In this document: one piece after another, positions 7,701-15,101 of the stretch
Layout: the number at the start of each line of letters is the position of its first letter
Position numbering within the stretch: the first letter of the stretch is position 1
From: an uncultured Prevotella sp.
GTDB lineage: Bacteria > Bacteroidota > Bacteroidia > Bacteroidales > Bacteroidaceae
Reading direction: 5' to 3'
Assembly (NCBI GenBank): GCA_946540435.1
Contig: CAMNII010000020.1
Coordinates: 1-40,784, forward strand
DNA: 40,784 nucleotides
The notes under the pieces: generated by a model
Database searches by the model: none
Seen by the model: only the letters and a program-made list of their open reading frames with translations
Told to the model about the DNA's origin: nothing
Translations under genes and position numbers: made by a program

Positions 7701-10199
7701 GTTCATGCCCTCTCACCCGCCGACAGCTACTACCTGCAGCTCCAGAAAGTCACTGTTGAGGCTGCTGCCGAGCCTACCGCTCCTGCTGCTGCCAGCGACT
7801 TCACTGCAACAGCCGGTGCCGAGGGCGCACTCGAGGTCAACCTGGCCTTCACCGCTCCTACTACGGCCGTCGACGGCTCAGACCTCGCCGGTACTGTCGA
7901 TGTGAAAGTCTATCGCGACTACGTGCTGGTCAACACCATCACCGACGTGGCTGTGGGCTCCGCCCAGACATGGCAGGACACCGCAGTTGAAAACGGCGTG
8001 ACCTATACTTACTATCTCGTGGCTGCCAACGCCTCTGGCGACGGACTGAAGACAGAGAAGCAGAGCGTATACGTTGGTGAGGACCATCTGGGCAACGTTC
8101 AGAACGTACAGGTGGCCGGCACTACCGCCAACAGCTTCACCCTCACCTGGGATCAGGTGGCTGGTGCCAACGGCGGATACCTCAACATGGAAGGCGTCAG
8201 CTACGAAGTATGGACGCTTGAAATTGAAGATTTCTTGGGCTTCCAGTTCCTCAACGAGGCAGAGAAAGTGGCTACGACCACTGATCTGACCGCTACCGTC
8301 GACCTCCCGATGGACGAGGGCGATGCCGCCTACCACTACTATGGCGTGAAGGCCGTCAAGGGCGAGGAAGCCGGCGACGCCACCGCCGCTGGCTCTTACA
8401 CCTACGTGCTGACCGGTGCTCCCACTCCGCTGCCCGTCATCGAGGGCTTTGCCGGCAAGACGCTGCACTATTCATGGGATACCAACGGCGGACTGGGCGT
8501 TGACACCGACGCCTCCGACGACGACGGCGTATCACTCAGGCTGTACAACAACGGCACCTCTGCCGAGGTTTATTTCGTCCTGTCGAAGGTAGACCTGAAG
8601 AATACCGCCAACCCATCCATCGTCTTCGATGCCAAGACTGGTGCCAACGTAGACAAGGTGAAGGTCATCGGCTCTGCTGACGGTGCTCCTTACGAAGTGC
8701 TGGGCGAGTTTGACGTCACTGACGACTTCAGCGCCGTGAAACAGGTGCTGACCAGCATCGTCGGAACCCGCTTCTCATCAGTAGGTATCCAGGCCACCAT
8801 CCCGACAGCCAGTGTCGAGCAGTATGAGGATTATGTCATCATCGACAACATCCGCATCGTCGACCTCTATCAGTACGACCTCTCCGTCAACGTCAAGGCT
8901 CCCACCGCTGTCAATGCCGGTGAGACGGCCGCCATCAACGTGACCGTGAACAACGAGGGTGAGGAAGATGCCAGCGACTTTACCGTCACCGTGAAGGCCG
9001 GCGAAGAAGTGCTGAAGACCTTCACTCCCGCCGAAGCACTGCCTGCCTTCAAGAAGACCACCTTCGATGCTGAGCTTCCCACCACCATCTTCGATGATGC
9101 CAAGGATGTCACCATCAGCGTCGAGATTGACTACCTGAACGACCTGAACGAGGACAACAACGTTGCCCAGACCATTGTCAGCGTCAAGGAGTCGAAGCTG
9201 TCGCAGCCCGAGAATGTCGCTGCTGAACAGAATGAAGAAGGCGGCATCAACGTCAGCTGGACGGCACCGTCGAACGCAACGAGTGAGGTGACAGAAGATG
9301 TTGAGTCCTACGAGGAGTTCGCCACCGGCGGACTGGGTGAGGAAGTCCACACCGGAAAGATCGGAGAGTGGACCGTCTACGACGGCAACGGCACCTACTG
9401 CTACGGCTTCCAGGGTATCGAGGTTCCCAACCTCGGCGCCAAGAACGCATGGATTGTCATGGCACCATCCTCCACACAGCTCGCTCAGGATATGTCGACC
9501 AACTATCCGGCACACAGCGGCAAGCAGTACTTCATCTCAGTATGTACCGCAGAGCCCGAAGGTGCTGTCGCTGCCACCGACCACTGGCTGATTTCTCCCG
9601 AGCTGCCCGGCATGGCACAGACCATCTCCTTCTACGCCCGTGAACTGGTAGACACCTATGGTCCTGAGACCATCGAGATCCTGGCATCGTCAACCGACGC
9701 CAATCCCGCCAGCTTCACCAGTGTGAAGACAGAGAGCATCAGCGTCGTCGAGTGGACGGAGTTCACCGCCGAGCTGCCCGAAGGCACGAAGTACTTCGCT
9801 ATCCGTCATACCTCTACCGACGTCTTTGGAATGTTGGTCGACGACATCGCCTATCTGGCCGGTGGTAGTGAGGCTACAGGCTTCAACATCTACTACGAAG
9901 GCGAGCAGGTGGCCAGCGTCACCGGCGAAGAGACCACCTACACCATCGCTGCCGACAAGATCGAAGGCAGTGGCGAGAAGGAGGTTGCTGTCAGCGCCGT
10001 CTATGCCAATGGCGAGTCGAAGCCCGTCGTCGTGAAGGTCAACGTCATCGTCTCCGCTATCGATGCACTCAACATGACTGGCGGAAAGGCATTCGACGTC
10101 TATACCTTCGACGGCAAGCTGGTACGCCAGCAGACCAAGAGCCTCAACGGCCTGAAGGGTGCATACGTCATCAACGGCAAAGCTGTCCTGGTGAAGTAA
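4716..10199 (+). CDS. Giant secreted cleaved-adhesin / fibronectin type III protein, T9SS cargo
   Basis: An 1827-residue surface or secreted protein. It starts with a signal peptide (MTKKLSSLVVLVAAMLLSV, cut after VQAQ). After about 450 residues of unassigned beta-rich sequence come three copies of a gingipain-type cleaved adhesin domain (about 456-605, 608-760, 867-1018), recognisable by V-P-Y-T-x-x-F/D, I-D-x-N-G-D and Y-Y-x-A-V-H. Fibronectin III-like modules follow (about 764-865, 1018-1118, 1123-1235), then a further jelly-roll-like domain (1236-1385), a CARDB-like domain (1385-1490), another fibronectin III and an adhesin-like domain (1492-1715). The tail, from SAIDALNMTGGKAFDVYTFD to the final GAYVINGKAVLVK, is a T9SS C-terminal sorting signal. 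Cleaved adhesin domains bind host protein or haem in Porphyromonas; the ligand here is unknown. It has its own promoter and a strong terminator; no catalytic domain is seen. Confidence 0.9.
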   Translation: MTKKLSSLVVLVAAMLLSVTVQAQTGVRKSQADKAHFTTKVVSAKDLNAGKAALEKAQDQTVAVPFRAQQNVTTAAEKSAAEQRALKEADARTAYIWNWSKRSVSNFVWNGASAKADVRHPFAKFNGRQVDNFRSLEGQAQVPLRAATVDAHGLITAPDEGEHKFYTRAGSAYYLSGGSVYSADQSGHVEVVECADDVVYIKDIVSRNSQGTWVKGTKAGNTITVAGAQPVSYNSGYDATLSVNWGDINEAGNGYNRGSGDITFTVDEAAGTITLDGSSQQKVVGVFWDDDNSWSGYADYNTVWTLDTEYEPASTDLIVLPDGAAVEQWYAVGTGSSAVPGNVNVAFVENEVYISGLIANFPDSWIKGTIEGTTATFSGLQFLGTYSSFNIWAVGADAESGTLLPAFTMTYDAEAKTLTLDAGQFVVFNAAEDRMYYLAYIDALSLSAEKPQPKQVDVPYTNNFDDADAQSEFAIIDANGDGSSWAFYSGMVRYTYNTDNAGDDWLVSPAVKLVAGKKYHFSIGTHAQSSSYPERLEVKAAKENTAEALAAGVEVIPPTDVTSASFVTLENGEFTVTEDGDYFIGVHAISNADEYYLYVDDFVIEGQPITAPYTADFSTEGPMADFMILDANGDANTDGNGTWLWSSTNGAYYRYSSSNAADDYLILPIKLEGGKNYDVTANVSSNGSYYPEKFEIVWGTAPTAEAMTNVIVEQTTISTDVFADYTGSFTAETDGTYYVAIHCVSDADQFLFRVMKFSVEVAAEGTAPAAVSDLSVTQVSDALQAAIAFNAPTTSIDGEPLTENLTKIDVVRNGEVVASFEDVAPGSAINHTDDVPANGKYSYQVIPYNASGIGEKSTVVELMITTAVDVPYTFDLTVQTAIDMCTVIDNNGDNSTWGWSSSYGTYYKYNSTNDADDYLILLPVNMAEGKTYNITATAAAYSDSYPERFEVLVGNAPTVEALTTKALAPTDVTSEEFTDFEGSFTAPASGQYYVAVHALSPADSYYLQLQKVTVEAAAEPTAPAAASDFTATAGAEGALEVNLAFTAPTTAVDGSDLAGTVDVKVYRDYVLVNTITDVAVGSAQTWQDTAVENGVTYTYYLVAANASGDGLKTEKQSVYVGEDHLGNVQNVQVAGTTANSFTLTWDQVAGANGGYLNMEGVSYEVWTLEIEDFLGFQFLNEAEKVATTTDLTATVDLPMDEGDAAYHYYGVKAVKGEEAGDATAAGSYTYVLTGAPTPLPVIEGFAGKTLHYSWDTNGGLGVDTDASDDDGVSLRLYNNGTSAEVYFVLSKVDLKNTANPSIVFDAKTGANVDKVKVIGSADGAPYEVLGEFDVTDDFSAVKQVLTSIVGTRFSSVGIQATIPTASVEQYEDYVIIDNIRIVDLYQYDLSVNVKAPTAVNAGETAAINVTVNNEGEEDASDFTVTVKAGEEVLKTFTPAEALPAFKKTTFDAELPTTIFDDAKDVTISVEIDYLNDLNEDNNVAQTIVSVKESKLSQPENVAAEQNEEGGINVSWTAPSNATSEVTEDVESYEEFATGGLGEEVHTGKIGEWTVYDGNGTYCYGFQGIEVPNLGAKNAWIVMAPSSTQLAQDMSTNYPAHSGKQYFISVCTAEPEGAVAATDHWLISPELPGMAQTISFYARELVDTYGPETIEILASSTDANPASFTSVKTESISVVEWTEFTAELPEGTKYFAIRHTSTDVFGMLVDDIAYLAGGSEATGFNIYYEGEQVASVTGEETTYTIAADKIEGSGEKEVAVSAVYANGESKPVVVKVNVIVSAIDALNMTGGKAFDVYTFDGKLVRQQTKSLNGLKGAYVINGKAVLVK

Positions 10200-10228
10200 T
10201 CATCCTGCAGGACATCCACTAAATCCAT

Positions 10229-10264
10229 AAAAAGATGGCAGCCCCGCACGGGGCGCCATCTTTT
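10229..10264 (+). terminator. Rho-independent terminator after the adhesin gene
   Basis: AAAAGATGGC-a-GCCCC, loop gcac, GGGGC-GCCATCTTTT forms a 14-bp GC-rich stem ending in T's about 30 nt past the stop codon. It separates the adhesin from the C10 protease gene, although read-through may feed the latter since no clear promoter lies between. Confidence 0.85.
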
Positions 10265-10338
10265 CCGTCATTATAATCATAAACACAACATCGACTTCAC
10301 CCGCCTCCTGTCAGGGATGTTGATGACGACAAGAACAA

Positions 10339-12846
10339 ATGAAACAATCAGTAGTACTCCTGCTTGCCGTCGCCTTCACGGCCTCCACGGCTACAGCAGC
10401 ACCACGAACCAAATCACAAATGAAGCAAGTGGCCCTCGAGGCCATCAACGGCGGACATAACGGCCACAGCAATGGTCAGTTGGCCCCCGCCAACCTACAG
10501 ACATTGAAAGCTACCGACCAATATGAAATCATCGGGTTTGCAGACAACGGCTTTGCCGTCGTCTCCACCGACGACCTCGTCCCCGCCGTCTTAGGCGTCT
10601 CCATGAAACCGTACTCCGAAGGGCGTAACACCAACTTCGAGTGGTGGCTGAAGGCTGTGGCTGGTGCCGTGAGCTATGCTGTCGAGCATCAGGTGCGGCT
10701 GGTCACCACACCGCCCGATCCCGCCAAGTATCCTGCTGCCGTGCCACCCATGCTCACTACCGAATGGGACCAGCAGACACCCTATAACAACCTGCTGCCA
10801 TTGTCAGAGGGCGGTGACCGCTGCTATACAGGCTGTGTGGCAACGGCCATGGCACAGGTGCTGCACTATTTCAAGACACCCGAGCATGGCTACGGACAGC
10901 GCACCATCTACTATCCACAGTATGATACCTCCGGGGCTGCCATCACCGCTACCTTCGAGCAGGACTATTACGACTGGGACAACATGCTGGACCGATACAA
11001 CGGCTACTACACCGATGAGCAGGCACAGGCCGTGGCACTGCTGATGCGCGACTGCGGCGTGGCTGCTGACATGCAGTATGGCGGATTCATGGAAAACGGA
11101 AGCGGCGCCTTCTCACAGGATGCCGCCGCCGGCCTCCGCACCTATTTCGGACTTGCCGATGCCGAATGTCTCGAACGCGATGACTATTCCGAACCGGAAT
11201 GGATGGACATCGTCTATCGGGAACTGAGCGAGGCAGGACCCGTGTACTACGGTGGCGCCAGCTACGAAAGCGGCGGACATGCCTTCGTGCTCCACGGCTA
11301 TAATGCCGAGGGCCTGGTGTATGTCAACTGGGGATGGAGCGGTGATGACGACGGATACTACAACATCGCCTTACTGAACCCCGGCTACTACCACTTTGAG
11401 ATTCAGCAGGACATGATTGTTGGCATCAAGGGCGAACCCGCCAACCTGACCGAGGAAACCGTTGAGCTGACCACACCAGGCCTGCTGGGCAGTGTGGTTG
11501 GCGATGAGAAGATCGGTACCGTCGGCGTGCTGAAGGTCATCGGCAACATCAACTCCACCGACCTGCGGCAGATACGCCGTCTGGCCGGTGTCGACGAGTA
11601 TGGGGTGGTAACAAACGGTTCCCTGCATACCCTCGACCTCTCCGAGGCTCGTATCGTCAGCGGTGGACAGGCCTACCTCATCGACGGAAGCCGACAGATG
11701 ACGACTGCCGACGACGCCTTGCCCGAACAGGCCTTCAATGGATGCAAGTCCATGAAAGTGCTCATGCTGCCTAAAGGACTGAAGCATTTCGGTGCAGGAG
11801 CCCTCGCCGGATGCCTGCGACTCGAGAAAGTACAGATAACCGATATGGCTGACGATGCCGACTTCGTCATCGATAACGAAATCATATGGAACACGGAAAA
11901 GACGGAACTCATCGCCTTGCTGCCCGGCATCAGCGGTGAGCTGGCTATCCCTTCCGGCACCATCGCTCTGGGCAACTACGCCCTGGCAGGCTGTGCCCGC
12001 CTGTCATCGGTTGTCATCCCCGCCAGCGTCGAGACCATCGGCCGTGAGGCATTAAGCAAGTGCGTAGGCCTCACCGCCATACGGATGGCCGCCGACGAGC
12101 CGCCCACGCTGGGAGGAGCCAATGTGTTTGACGGCATCCATTTCTCACGATGCAAGCTCTATGTCCCCAGCGGCTCCGAGTCGAAATATGCACAGAAAGC
12201 ACAATGGAACCAGTTCCGCACGGCCGATTTCGATAACATCGTAGGCTACGGCTCATCGGTCAAAGTGCGCAACACCATACGCTACTACGGAGAGGAGAAC
12301 CCCGAATTCTTCTATACCGTACAGGGCGACCCCATCACAGGAACACCGGTGATGACCTGCGAGGCCACACCGACATCGCCTGTCGGCCGCTATCCCATCG
12401 TCATCGAGCGGGGAACCATTACCGACGAGGTCGTGCGACTCATCGACGGATACCTGGTGGTGCAACCCGTCAAGGCTACCGCTACCGTCAACGATGCCAC
12501 ACGCAGCGTCGGTGAACCTAACCCCGACTTCACGCTGACCTTTACCGGACTGGTGAACGACGAGACCGTACCCATCTGGAAGCAAGAGCCCGTATTCACC
12601 ACCGAGGCCGACATCGACTCGCCCGCAGGCGAATATCCTGTCACCGTGACTGCCAAGGCCGAGAGCTACACACTCACCTTCGTGGCCGGCACACTCACCG
12701 TCAAGGATGCCATCACCGGCATCAGCAGCGCGAAAGACGGACAGGCCGCCGCTTCCCGTTGCCGCGACCTGCAGGGCCGCCGCGTCGGGACACCGCAGAA
12801 GAAAGGCATCTATATCAAGGATGGAAAGAAGTATGTGGTGAAATAA
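10339..12846 (+). CDS. C10 (streptopain/interpain-like) cysteine protease with leucine-rich and MBG-like repeats
   Basis: An 835-residue secreted protease. After a signal peptide (MKQSVVLLLAVAFTASTATA) comes a Spi-type inhibitory propeptide (about 20-135), then the C10 catalytic domain (about 135-370). The nucleophile is Cys166 in CYTGCVATAMAQVLHY, the catalytic histidine is His314 in GGHAFVLHGY, and VNWGWSGDDDGYY follows. Residues about 380-625 are BspA-type leucine-rich repeats (A-F-x-G-C, L-P-K-G-L, V-V-I-P-A-S-V-E-T-I-G). Two MBG-like beta domains (about 640-790) precede a tail, CRDLQGRRV to KGIYIKDGKKYVVK, typical of T9SS cargo in Prevotella. C10 enzymes of this group (interpain A) cleave host proteins after propeptide removal. 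The start ATG at 10339 is set by the signal peptide. It follows the adhesin gene in the same direction, with a terminator between. Confidence 0.92.
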   Translation: MKQSVVLLLAVAFTASTATAAPRTKSQMKQVALEAINGGHNGHSNGQLAPANLQTLKATDQYEIIGFADNGFAVVSTDDLVPAVLGVSMKPYSEGRNTNFEWWLKAVAGAVSYAVEHQVRLVTTPPDPAKYPAAVPPMLTTEWDQQTPYNNLLPLSEGGDRCYTGCVATAMAQVLHYFKTPEHGYGQRTIYYPQYDTSGAAITATFEQDYYDWDNMLDRYNGYYTDEQAQAVALLMRDCGVAADMQYGGFMENGSGAFSQDAAAGLRTYFGLADAECLERDDYSEPEWMDIVYRELSEAGPVYYGGASYESGGHAFVLHGYNAEGLVYVNWGWSGDDDGYYNIALLNPGYYHFEIQQDMIVGIKGEPANLTEETVELTTPGLLGSVVGDEKIGTVGVLKVIGNINSTDLRQIRRLAGVDEYGVVTNGSLHTLDLSEARIVSGGQAYLIDGSRQMTTADDALPEQAFNGCKSMKVLMLPKGLKHFGAGALAGCLRLEKVQITDMADDADFVIDNEIIWNTEKTELIALLPGISGELAIPSGTIALGNYALAGCARLSSVVIPASVETIGREALSKCVGLTAIRMAADEPPTLGGANVFDGIHFSRCKLYVPSGSESKYAQKAQWNQFRTADFDNIVGYGSSVKVRNTIRYYGEENPEFFYTVQGDPITGTPVMTCEATPTSPVGRYPIVIERGTITDEVVRLIDGYLVVQPVKATATVNDATRSVGEPNPDFTLTFTGLVNDETVPIWKQEPVFTTEADIDSPAGEYPVTVTAKAESYTLTFVAGTLTVKDAITGISSAKDGQAAASRCRDLQGRRVGTPQKKGIYIKDGKKYVVK

Positions 12847-12925
12847 CTCCCCTTGCCTGTACCTTCAGGATATCGTTTTTTCAGTTGTGTAAGAGCTGAT
12901 AGGAAACGATAAGTCAATCATAAGG

Positions 12926-12960
12926 AAACCCGCATAAACACTGATTTTATGCGGGTTTTT
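12926..12960 (+). terminator. Rho-independent terminator after the C10 protease
   Basis: AAACCCGCATAAA pairs perfectly with TTTATGCGGGTTT around a 7-nt loop and ends in TTTTT, about 80 nt past the protease stop codon. Confidence 0.85.
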
Positions 12961-13074
12961 AGTTTTCTTGTTTTCGCTGACCACCATGCAACTCGATTTC
13001 GCGGCGTGACAGAAGAAATATGTCCAAAACGAAATATATTCCACCCAAAACGGTGTTTTCTCAGATTTTATGCT

Positions 13075-13082
13075 TATCTTTG
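13075..13082 (+). promoter_or_regulatory. -7 box upstream of the orphan secreted protein
   Basis: TATCTTTG fits the Bacteroidetes -7 consensus, but no TTTG lies at the proper distance upstream. It would give a leader of about 165 nt before the ATG at 13251. Confidence 0.35.
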
Positions 13083-13250
13083 CCCTGTCATTGATGATTT
13101 TCCTTGTCTTTATTTGCAGCACTGAGGTGAGTGAAAATCTGACGTGACAAAACCCTGAGCAGCCCGGCTTTGCCGCTTCGCTCGTCGAATAACGTTATGT
13201 TGTTCATGAATTAACAAGAATAGTTAAACTACAGTGCTGCGGAATATGGG

Positions 13251-13886
13251 ATGATGAGTACGAAATCAAATGACTTGGCAATAGTTCCTGTAGTTTTAAT
13301 GATAGCAATGTCGCCTTCAATGCTAAATGCAAAAACGCCGGTACACATTATGCCGATGGGTGAAGAAAAAGTATCTGAATTGATTACTCAGCCTAATGAA
13401 GAAGTAAATGATGCAACCTATGTCGCAAAACCTGAAGAATTTCAACAAGATTATCCGTTAGACGTTGCATATTTGAGTACTGTTGGGGTTAAACAGATAA
13501 AACCGGCGATAGCTAATAATAACAAGGCAAATGTTGTCTTGGCTGGTCCTGACGATGGGAGTAATCTTGTTAGAAGTGTTTATCTGATTAATGAAAGTTA
13601 TAAAAACAATCATCCCTATCAATTACCTCCAGTGATACGAGAACTTATTTATCATAATATAGGTGCTGATAGAGAATATTTAGGAGTTATTGTAGAGCAA
13701 TTTATTTATCCAAATGAACATTCTTGGAAAGCAACGAAATATATAATCCGAGAATATCGACTCGATGATGAATCCGCACAATTTTTACTAGATTTAAATG
13801 CAGGATCAACTAAATGGAAAGATGAAACAGGTATAAGATTTAGAGAAACAACAAATCCTAATACTGCACGTGTCAAATCTTATTAA
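13251..13886 (+). CDS. AT-rich secreted protein of unknown function
   Basis: A 211-residue protein that matches no family I recognise. It begins MMSTKSNDLAIVPVVLMIA and continues to SPSMLNAKT, which reads as a signal peptide with cleavage after LNA. The mature part is hydrophilic, without repeats or obvious catalytic motifs. The middle part holds S-V-Y-L-I-N-E-S-Y-K-N-N-H-P-Y-Q-L-P-P, then I-R-E-L-I-Y-H-N-I-G and a YLGVIVEQFIYP strand. It has no cysteines. No T9SS tail or lipobox is present. The gene is markedly AT-richer than its neighbours, with A/T-ending codons, and sits immediately before a RAYT transposase gene, so recent acquisition is likely. The start could equally be the second ATG, at 13254. 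Confidence 0.7.
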   Translation: MMSTKSNDLAIVPVVLMIAMSPSMLNAKTPVHIMPMGEEKVSELITQPNEEVNDATYVAKPEEFQQDYPLDVAYLSTVGVKQIKPAIANNNKANVVLAGPDDGSNLVRSVYLINESYKNNHPYQLPPVIRELIYHNIGADREYLGVIVEQFIYPNEHSWKATKYIIREYRLDDESAQFLLDLNAGSTKWKDETGIRFRETTNPNTARVKSY

Positions 13887-13966
13887 GAATGCAAAAAGGA
13901 AATATACAGGTGAAATAGTCAATATACATATTTTTTATTTCTCTCGCGCAAGCCGTTCGTTGGAAC

Positions 13967-15076
13967 ATGACTATCAAAAGCATGACAGAGCATGAACATT
14001 GGCAATGGCAGGAACCGGGCGGAGCATGGAAGGGTGCTGGCCTGTATCACATAACCCTGACGGCTACCGACCGTCAGCCATTACTTGGGAGACTTGACAT
14101 TCCTGATGGCAATCCGGCAAGGGCCAAGGTGGTGCGCACGGCACTGGGCGATGCTCTGGTAGACTGTCTGATGAGCATACCAAGTCATCACACAGAAGTC
14201 CAGGTGTTGCATTTCTGCCTGATGCCCGACCATCTGCATGCGGTGCTGTATGTGCGCCACACCATGCCCAAGGGCATTAGGGCTGTGGTGAGGGGCTTTT
14301 GGCAGGCCGCAAAGAAACTGGGGCGCGCGTGCTCGCAGCCGCAAACTTCGCTTTCGCAGCCGCAAACTTCTTTTATTGTCCCGAATGACATTCGGGAGAA
14401 ACTCAAAGAAGGGAGCCGCAGACTGGAGGACATGGCTTCTGCCTTGTGCGGGCTGATGGGCGAAGAATCCTATTACCGGCTGGAGCCCGTTTTCAGGGAA
14501 ATGCCCTTCATCCGCCCGATGGCCCGCTACAGCCAGCTGCAAAACACTATCCGATACATTGATATGAACCCTCAACGGCTGGCCACCAAACGTATGAAGC
14601 CCGGCTATTTCCGTGTGCAGAAGGATATTGAGATCGGGGGGCGCAGTTATGACGGCGTGGGAAATGTGGCGCTTCTGATGGAGGATGCTTACGATGCGGT
14701 ACATGTCCGGCACACGCTGGTTGAAAAGGCTCTGCATGGTAACAATCAGGAATTGCGCGATTACAAGAACGCCTGCGTGTTGAAGGCACGTCAGTCAGTA
14801 GTCATGGTTTCGCCCTTTATCTCACCCGATGAGAAGCAGGTGATGCAGGTATTGCTGAAGGAACAGCATCCATTCATTCTCCTGACGGACAATGGTTTTC
14901 GCGACTATTACAAGCCTGCAGATGTGCTTTTCGATGCATGTGCTGCCGGACGCCTGCTCATTCTCAGTCCTTGGCCTTACGATGGTGGGAAACGGCACAT
15001 CAGCCGTGCCGATTGTGTAGCGCTTAACGAAATGGCAGAAGAAATATGCAATAACCTAAATGGTAGTGGTAAATAA
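13967..15076 (+). CDS. RAYT-type (REP-associated tyrosine) transposase with extra C-terminal domain
   Basis: A 369-residue HUH single-strand DNA transposase related to the Y1/TnpA-REP family. The metal-binding HUH motif is His89-Leu-His91 in FCLMPDHLHAVLYV. The downstream helix QLQNTIRYIDMNPQRL (about residues 186-201) corresponds to the RYIxxNP signature of RAYTs. The usual RAYT length is about 150-230 residues; here about 140 more follow (230-369). That extension has V-V-M-V-S-P-F-I-S-P-D-E-K, a block F-I-L-L-T-D-N-G-F, and LLILSPWPYDGG, which resembles the DprA/SMF-like Rossmann fold; this is an inference from pattern only. Residues 124-137 contain a duplicated S-Q-P-Q-T-S from an 18-21 bp tandem repeat (14336-14371). 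RAYTs mobilise or maintain short palindromic repeats; no inverted ends flank this gene. Confidence 0.85.
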   Translation: MTIKSMTEHEHWQWQEPGGAWKGAGLYHITLTATDRQPLLGRLDIPDGNPARAKVVRTALGDALVDCLMSIPSHHTEVQVLHFCLMPDHLHAVLYVRHTMPKGIRAVVRGFWQAAKKLGRACSQPQTSLSQPQTSFIVPNDIREKLKEGSRRLEDMASALCGLMGEESYYRLEPVFREMPFIRPMARYSQLQNTIRYIDMNPQRLATKRMKPGYFRVQKDIEIGGRSYDGVGNVALLMEDAYDAVHVRHTLVEKALHGNNQELRDYKNACVLKARQSVVMVSPFISPDEKQVMQVLLKEQHPFILLTDNGFRDYYKPADVLFDACAAGRLLILSPWPYDGGKRHISRADCVALNEMAEEICNNLNGSGK

Positions 15077-15101
15077 TAACAAAAAAACAAGAACATAACA
15101 A

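Larger units (their letters stand above)
12847..13250. other. Intergenic region between protease and orphan gene
   Basis: 404 bases without a believable gene. It contains the terminator at 12926-12960, a -7-like box at 13075-13082, and otherwise unremarkable AT-rich sequence. Confidence 0.6.
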
